From the NCBI GenBank assembly GCA_022446905.1, contig JAKVBT010000005.1, forward strand, positions 370,506 to 434,505: a DNA stretch of 64,000 nt, read 5' to 3'. This document shows, one piece after another, positions 60,218-64,000 of this stretch. Numbering within the stretch: the first letter of the stretch is position 1; each line of letters begins with the position of its first letter. The position numbers and the translations under genes are program-made. The notes beneath the pieces were generated by a model. That model did not search any database. It saw nothing but the letters and a program-made list of their open reading frames with translations, and was not told the DNA's origin. Origin of the DNA: Phycisphaerales bacterium. Lineage in GTDB: Bacteria > Planctomycetota > Phycisphaerae > Phycisphaerales > SM1A02.

Positions 60218-60802
60218 TTACTCGGCGGCTGTGGTCTCATCCGCTTGCTCCTTGGCTGGCTCAGGAGCGGGCTTTGGGGCCGGCTTCTCGATGAGTTCGC
60301 CTTCATCATCGAACTCCATCTCTTCACGCTCTTCAAGCGGCTGATCGGGTTCGACGACCACTGTGATATCGGTGCGTAGGTCGGCATCAAACTGAATTGG
60401 CACGTCATAGCTGCCGATACGGCGGATCGAGGCTGGGAGGCGCACGGACCGGATGTCGATGCCGTGGTATCCGACCTCCTCGAGGGCAGCGGCAATATCC
60501 CGTTGGGTTACGGATCCATAGAGTCCGCCTTGTTCATTGCACGAACGGATGAGGGTCAATTCGACCTCGTCCATCTGCTCAAGCAGAGTTTCGCGTTCAT
60601 TGCGTTTGGCAACTTGCGCAGCAAGGGCTACTTCACGGTCTGCTTGCAATTCGTCAATGCGTTCTTGGCTGGGCGGTTCTGCCATGCCCATCGGCAGGAG
60701 ATAGTTTCGAGCAAATCCGGTGCGGACCTTGACGACATCGCCAATGATGCCCACTCCATCGATGTTCTCAAGAAGCAGTAGTTCTACAGTTCGTCGGCTC
60801 AT
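60218..60802 (-). CDS. rplI: 50S ribosomal protein L9 with extended acidic C-terminus
   Basis: 194 residues; L9 is normally about 150. The N-terminus VELLLLENIDGVGIIGDVVK with VRTGFARNYLLPMGMA is the L9 signature, and the C-terminal RNA-binding domain is intact (QGGLYGSVTQRDIAAAL). An extra tail, EEREEMEFDDEGELIEKP followed by an Ala/Pro/Glu-rich stretch, extends it by about 45 residues. It is the last gene of the prs-rplY-pth-rpsF-ssb-rplI operon. The usual partner rpsR is not present. Confidence 0.94.
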   Translation of the reverse strand: MSRRTVELLLLENIDGVGIIGDVVKVRTGFARNYLLPMGMAEPPSQERIDELQADREVALAAQVAKRNERETLLEQMDEVELTLIRSCNEQGGLYGSVTQRDIAAALEEVGYHGIDIRSVRLPASIRRIGSYDVPIQFDADLRTDITVVVEPDQPLEEREEMEFDDEGELIEKPAPKPAPEPAKEQADETTAAE

Positions 60803-60861
60803 GATCGTTGTCCTCCAGTGGAGTTAAGGAGTGCCGTGCCGCAGCACCCCAGCGTTGTGTT

Positions 60862-60879
60862 CGGGCCGACATTGGCCCG
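60862..60879 (-). other. Hairpin between ssb and rplI
   Basis: CGGGCC-GACATT-GGCCCG, a 6-bp stem with a 6-nt loop, lies just after the ssb stop on the minus strand and before the rplI start. There is no T-run. It may stabilise the upstream message or set relative expression. Confidence 0.3.
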
Positions 60880-60885
60880 TGTGAA

Positions 60886-61326
60886 TCAGAAAGGAATATC
60901 GTCGTCAGACGGCGCGTTGGATGGTGCGTTTGATGGTGCCGCTTGTGAATAGTTCGATGATTGCTGGCTGCCGCCACCTCCACCGCCGCCACTTCGGGAG
61001 TCGACAAATGTAAAGGTGTCAACGACGACCAGAAGTTTAGAGCGTCGGTTGCCGTCCCGATCCTCCCACTCGTTGAGTCGAAGCCGGCCTTCAATGAAGA
61101 CCGGTCGCCCCTTGGCGAGGTACTTGCCCATTGTCTCGGCAGTGCGGCCCCAGGCTTCGCAGTCGACAAAGGTCGTCTCTTCCTGCATTTCGCCGCCAGC
61201 ATTGCGATAGCGGCGATTGACAGCCAATCCGAGATTGGCAACCGCGGTGTTGTTGGCGGTGTGTTTGACTTGGACATCTCGAGTGAGATTGCCCATGAGA
61301 AAGACTTTATTGACGCTGCCTGCCAT
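60886..61326 (-). CDS. ssb: Single-stranded DNA-binding protein
   Basis: 146 residues. The OB fold runs from VNKVFLMGNLTRDVQVKHTA to LLVVVDTFTFVDSR, followed by a Gly/Ser/Asn-rich linker (a seven-Gly run) and the acidic tip DDDIPF that recruits replication and repair partners. All standard. It sits between rpsF and rplI, as in many bacteria. The ATG at 61326 is preceded by a plausible purine-rich site. Confidence 0.96.
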   Translation of the reverse strand: MAGSVNKVFLMGNLTRDVQVKHTANNTAVANLGLAVNRRYRNAGGEMQEETTFVDCEAWGRTAETMGKYLAKGRPVFIEGRLRLNEWEDRDGNRRSKLLVVVDTFTFVDSRSGGGGGGGSQQSSNYSQAAPSNAPSNAPSDDDIPF

Positions 61327-61419
61327 GACGTTGTTCCTTTGCGTAAGAAGTGATGTGCAGCGGGGAATCGTACCTCAGACGAGGCCTCGTGATGCGATTC
61401 GCCGCCAAATGGGATGAGG

Positions 61420-61938
61420 TCAGGATGCTGCAGGTTCCTCGGTGATTTCCTCGGCATCGCTGGCTGGTTCGCTTTCAGAGGCTTCAGTCTCAGTTTCATC
61501 GGTGTCTTCGGATTCGCGGTCAGAGCGGGTCGTTGCTCGCACGCCGCTTCCTGTGTCTTCGGATTGCTTTGCGTCACGCAGTTTGATTTCGTCTGCGAGT
61601 TCTGCTCGACCTTCAGCGGCTTCGATTTGTTCCATGGTGAGATGGTCACAGCGTGTGATCATGAACCGTAGGACCTCTTCAGACAGCAGGAGGTTGCGTT
61701 CCAGCGTGGTGATTGTTGGGCCTTCCAGTTTGAAGTAGGCGAGAAAGTAGACGCCACGTTTGTTGCCCTTGATGGGGTAGGCAAGACGTCGGTCATCCCA
61801 CTTCTTGAAGGAGACCAGTTCAGCGCCGACCTTGACGAGCATCTCCTGAACGTGACTACTCGCCGCGTCTAGATTTGAAATGGCGGCTTGGGGAAAGAGG
61901 AAGAGTCCCTCATACATATTGCTTTTGACTTCAGACAT
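61420..61938 (-). CDS. rpsF: 30S ribosomal protein S6 with acidic C-terminal tail
   Basis: 172 residues; S6 cores are about 100. The N-terminal MYEGLFLFPQAAISN and the central SFKKWDDRRLAYPIKGNKRG with VYFLAYFKLEG are the S6 fold. The last 50 residues are almost only Glu, Asp, Ser and Thr (EDTDETETEASESEPASD). Escherichia coli S6 is modified by adding glutamates to its C-terminus, so a genetically encoded acidic tail is a notable parallel. It lies 18 nt after pth and is followed by ssb. Confidence 0.94.
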   Translation of the reverse strand: MSEVKSNMYEGLFLFPQAAISNLDAASSHVQEMLVKVGAELVSFKKWDDRRLAYPIKGNKRGVYFLAYFKLEGPTITTLERNLLLSEEVLRFMITRCDHLTMEQIEAAEGRAELADEIKLRDAKQSEDTGSGVRATTRSDRESEDTDETETEASESEPASDAEEITEEPAAS

Positions 61939-61956
61939 AAGTGTGTTCTCCTCGGG

Positions 61957-62538
61957 TTAGCTGTTGGCTGCCCGATCAGCATTGAAAGTGTTCATGGCGG
62001 CTTCGGTACCGCGTGTGATCCAGCAGCGGGCAGCATCGACTGCCCGCTCGATCCCCTCGTCAACGGCATCAACCTGATCCGGTCGAAACTGTCCGAGTAC
62101 ATACGAGGCCAGTGGGATCTCGCCCGGCCCGTCGATACCGATCCTGATTCTGGACCATCGGTCTGATCCAAGATGTGTAGCTATGTCAGAGAGCCCATTG
62201 TGTCCGCCGCTGCCACCTTCTGGACGAACGCGAATGCGTCCACAGTCCAGTGCGGTGTCATCCACAAGAACCAGCAAGTCTGATTCTGCCGTGAGTTTGA
62301 AGAACCTCACGGCCTCAGAGACTGCTTGGCCGCTGCGATTGACATAAGTCAATGGCTTGAGCAGCAGGATCTTCTCATCATCGATGAATGCCTCGATCGT
62401 CGATCCTTGGAATCGACTGCGGGCAATCTCACCAGGGGCCAGGCGGCGCGCCAAGCGATCGAGCGCCTCGAACCCGACATTATGTCGGGTGCGATCGTAC
62501 TCGCTGCCAGGATTGCCAATGCCCACGATCAGACGCAT
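61957..62538 (-). CDS. pth: Peptidyl-tRNA hydrolase
   Basis: Frees tRNA from drop-off peptidyl-tRNA. About 193 residues from ATG 62538 (MRLIVGIGNPGSEYDRTRHN), the family N-terminus with the catalytic His in TRHNVGFEAL. FLLKPLTYVNRSGQAV-like sequence and DDTALDCGRIRVRPEGGSGG with HNGLSDIATHLG follow. A normal enzyme. The ribosome binding site is weak. It starts 20 nt after the rplY stop. Confidence 0.95.
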   Translation of the reverse strand: MRLIVGIGNPGSEYDRTRHNVGFEALDRLARRLAPGEIARSRFQGSTIEAFIDDEKILLLKPLTYVNRSGQAVSEAVRFFKLTAESDLLVLVDDTALDCGRIRVRPEGGSGGHNGLSDIATHLGSDRWSRIRIGIDGPGEIPLASYVLGQFRPDQVDAVDEGIERAVDAARCWITRGTEAAMNTFNADRAANS

Positions 62539-62558
62539 GGTCAAATTCGACCAGGGAC

Positions 62559-63212
62559 TCAGCCCTCGTCGCCCTCCGCTTCTGGTTTGGCTTCTGTAAT
62601 GACTTCTGGTTCTGCACCTTCGCCATCGGCCTCGGTGGCTTCGCCTTCAGCTTCTTCTTCAGCGGCCTGGAATGCGATGTGGCAGATGTGCTTCTCGCTA
62701 TCAAGCAACGCTTCAACGCCATCAGGGATATTCAACTCGCCGATGGTCAGGGCTTCTTCCAGTTCGGAGATGTCGGCCTTGATCTCACTGGGAATGTCAC
62801 GAACTTTGCATCGGATCTCAATCTCACTGCGAATGACCGCCAGCATGGCGCCATCAGCCTGAGCGGCCTTGGGGGAGCCAGTGAGGGTGACGGGCACGTT
62901 GACCGTCACCACCTGGTCAAGGTTGACGCGGGCGAGGTCGACGTGAACAAGATTGTCGCCAAGGTGACCGAATTGCAGTTCCTTGACCAAGCAGGTTTCC
63001 GTCTTTCCGCCGTCAATGCGGACATCGAGTACGTGACCGCCACTCTTCAGGGTGTTGACGATCTCAATAGCATCGGCGCTGACGTGGGTTGGGTCTCCGC
63101 CTTGTCCATAGACAACAGCGGGCATTCGTCCCGATTCTCGAAGTCGCCGGGCGTAGCGGGTTCCCGTTCGTTCACGGGTTGCTACGTCCAGTGTGTTGTT
63201 TTTCTGAGCCAT
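62559..63212 (-). CDS. rplY: 50S ribosomal protein L25, general stress (CTC) form
   Basis: Binds 5S rRNA. 217 residues. The N-terminal L25 domain has VATRERTGTRYARRLRESGR with MPAVVYGQG, and the C-terminal CTC domain has VTVNVPVTLTGSPKAAQADG. The last 35 residues are Glu/Ala-rich (EEEAEGEATEADGEGAEPE). Many CTC proteins end in such tails. It follows prs and precedes pth, a common gene order (prs-ctc-pth). Confidence 0.93.
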   Translation of the reverse strand: MAQKNNTLDVATRERTGTRYARRLRESGRMPAVVYGQGGDPTHVSADAIEIVNTLKSGGHVLDVRIDGGKTETCLVKELQFGHLGDNLVHVDLARVNLDQVVTVNVPVTLTGSPKAAQADGAMLAVIRSEIEIRCKVRDIPSEIKADISELEEALTIGELNIPDGVEALLDSEKHICHIAFQAAEEEAEGEATEADGEGAEPEVITEAKPEAEGDEG

Positions 63213-63263
63213 GGGTGTGTCTCCAACAATCCTTCATATCGCTGCGGATGACAGCAGCGTTGA

Positions 63264-64000
63264 TTAACGTTTGACGCCCGTTCCACGTTGAAACAGGGCG
63301 GAAATCGACATGTCGTGGTGAATGCGGTAAATCGCTTCACCCAGAAGCGGTGCCAGTGGCAGTTCAACGATCATGTCGCGAATGGGGTCGAGTCGACCCC
63401 GATCCGGAATGGAATCAGTAATGACAAGTCGCTCAATCGGTGATTCACGAAGCCGGTCCATCGCCAGCCCGCACAGCACCGGGTGGGTTGCAGCGGCAAC
63501 GACCCGTTCAGCACCACGTTCCATGACCAGTTCGGCCGCTTGGCAGATGGTGCCGGCGGTGGAGATCATGTCGTCCACCATGAGGACGGTGCGGCCCTGA
63601 ACGTCACCAATGAGGTTCTTTGTTTCGACTGAATCGCCGGATTCTCGACGCTTGTCGATGATGGCCAGATCTGCATTGAGTGCTGAGGCATAGCCGTTGG
63701 CTACTTTGACATTGCCAACGTCCGGAGAAACGATGACCAGATCACCCAGTTCGCTACGGAGTCCGTGGAAGTACTGTCCAATGACCGTCGAGGCACTGAG
63801 GTGGTCCACTGGGATGTCAAAGAAGCCCTGGATTTGAGCTGCGTGCAGATCCATGCAGAGCACGCGATCCGCGCCAGCGGCGGTGACGAGATTCGCTACC
63901 AGTTTGGCTGTGATCGGAGTCCGGCCAGCGTCTTTTCGGTCTTGCCGGGCATATCCAAAGTAGGGAATGACGGCAGTAATCCGTTTGGCTGATGCTCGAC
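63264..64000 (-). CDS. prs: Ribose-phosphate pyrophosphokinase (5' end off window)
   Basis: Makes PRPP for nucleotides, His and Trp. The track starts at an internal GTG (63863), but the frame continues to the right edge with RITAVIPYFGYARQDRKDAG, the conserved N-terminal half, so the true start is beyond 64000. Visible motifs are the ATP/ribose-phosphate loops GRTPITAKLVAN, VLCMDLHAAQIQGFFD, DVGNVKVANGYASAL and the PRPP loop VLMVDDMISTAGTICQAA. About 245 codons are present. The first gene of the operon visible here. The usual product is about 310-320 residues. Confidence 0.95.
   Translation of the reverse strand, partial: RASAKRITAVIPYFGYARQDRKDAGRTPITAKLVANLVTAAGADRVLCMDLHAAQIQGFFDIPVDHLSASTVIGQYFHGLRSELGDLVIVSPDVGNVKVANGYASALNADLAIIDKRRESGDSVETKNLIGDVQGRTVLMVDDMISTAGTICQAAELVMERGAERVVAAATHPVLCGLAMDRLRESPIERLVITDSIPDRGRLDPIRDMIVELPLAPLLGEAIYRIHHDMSISALFQRGTGVKR

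Noticed and set aside
60768-61649. Minus-strand ORF of 293 codons
   Set aside because: Out-of-frame reading of the ssb and rpsF region. Both real genes are fully supported there.

Overview
This 64 kb window is a dense, almost purely housekeeping stretch of a bacterial chromosome that is moderately GC-rich by eye. The best fit is a planctomycete of the class Phycisphaerae. This rests on three things: a small basic protein of the Planctomycetes/Verrucomicrobia/Chlamydiae type (27681..27923), an FG-GAP-like secreted protein ending in two calcium-loop repeats of the type '..LADLLELLSRWAD..' that is common in that class (47578..49035), and several lineage-style oddities in core genes. I saw no phage, insertion sequence, CRISPR array or obvious transferred island. 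Genes are packed on both strands, very often with ATGA/GTGA start-stop overlaps, and no gene-free stretch exceeds 300 bases.

Layout. 1-3846 (minus): a caa3-type cytochrome oxidase operon (subunit II with fused cytochrome c, subunits I and III, and a small membrane protein cut by the window edge). 3938-7783: a full-length HrpA helicase. 7793-11573: UDP-glucose dehydrogenase, an O6-alkylguanine methyltransferase, glyA and trmL. 11658-16566: an EF-G-2 type GTPase, a cupin, a HEAT-repeat lipoprotein and a MATE transporter. 16594-23159 (minus): a long operon TPR-recX-rhodanese-cdsA-zinc ribbon-nrdR-thrS-infC, in which infC starts at a non-canonical AUC codon. 23201-31201: a lipoprotein, nth/moaE, a plus-strand run (TIM-barrel, acpS, SPOR-like, small basic protein, aminotransferase), then a minus-strand trio. 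31239-35606: pyrF, an anchored solute-binding protein, cinA and folK. 35589-42338: dacB, ligA, uppP overlapping an antisense ORF, aroK, rpmH and rnc.

42350-50000 holds a beta-repeat membrane protein, a nitrilase-family enzyme, an SRPBCC/HAD/TerB-like/DUF4145-like run, the dockerin-type secreted protein, tRNA-Arg(UCG) and fabI. 49997-55447 holds a miniature MnmE-like GTPase, coaX, a FolD homologue that lacks the usual catalytic residues, purC, a GH10-fold protein that lacks catalytic glutamates, and a membrane-tethered HhH protein joined to mfd. 58719-64000 holds a membrane protein, a free-standing B12-type RNR C-terminal domain, and the minus-strand operon prs-rplY-pth-rpsF-ssb-rplI.

The genes serve respiration, translation, DNA repair, folate and one-carbon metabolism, envelope synthesis and cofactor synthesis. 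I found no single new multi-gene system that I could defend. The most interesting signals are divergent versions of core enzymes: FolD without its Lys/Gln/Asp set, a short MnmE-like protein without its C-terminal modification motif, an EF-G-2 with Arg in G3, an Nth with altered Fe-S spacing, a stand-alone RNR domain, a large convergent antisense overlap at uppP, and acidic tails on several ribosomal proteins. Starts were corrected from the ORF track wherever a ribosome binding site, an overlap or family alignment decided them.
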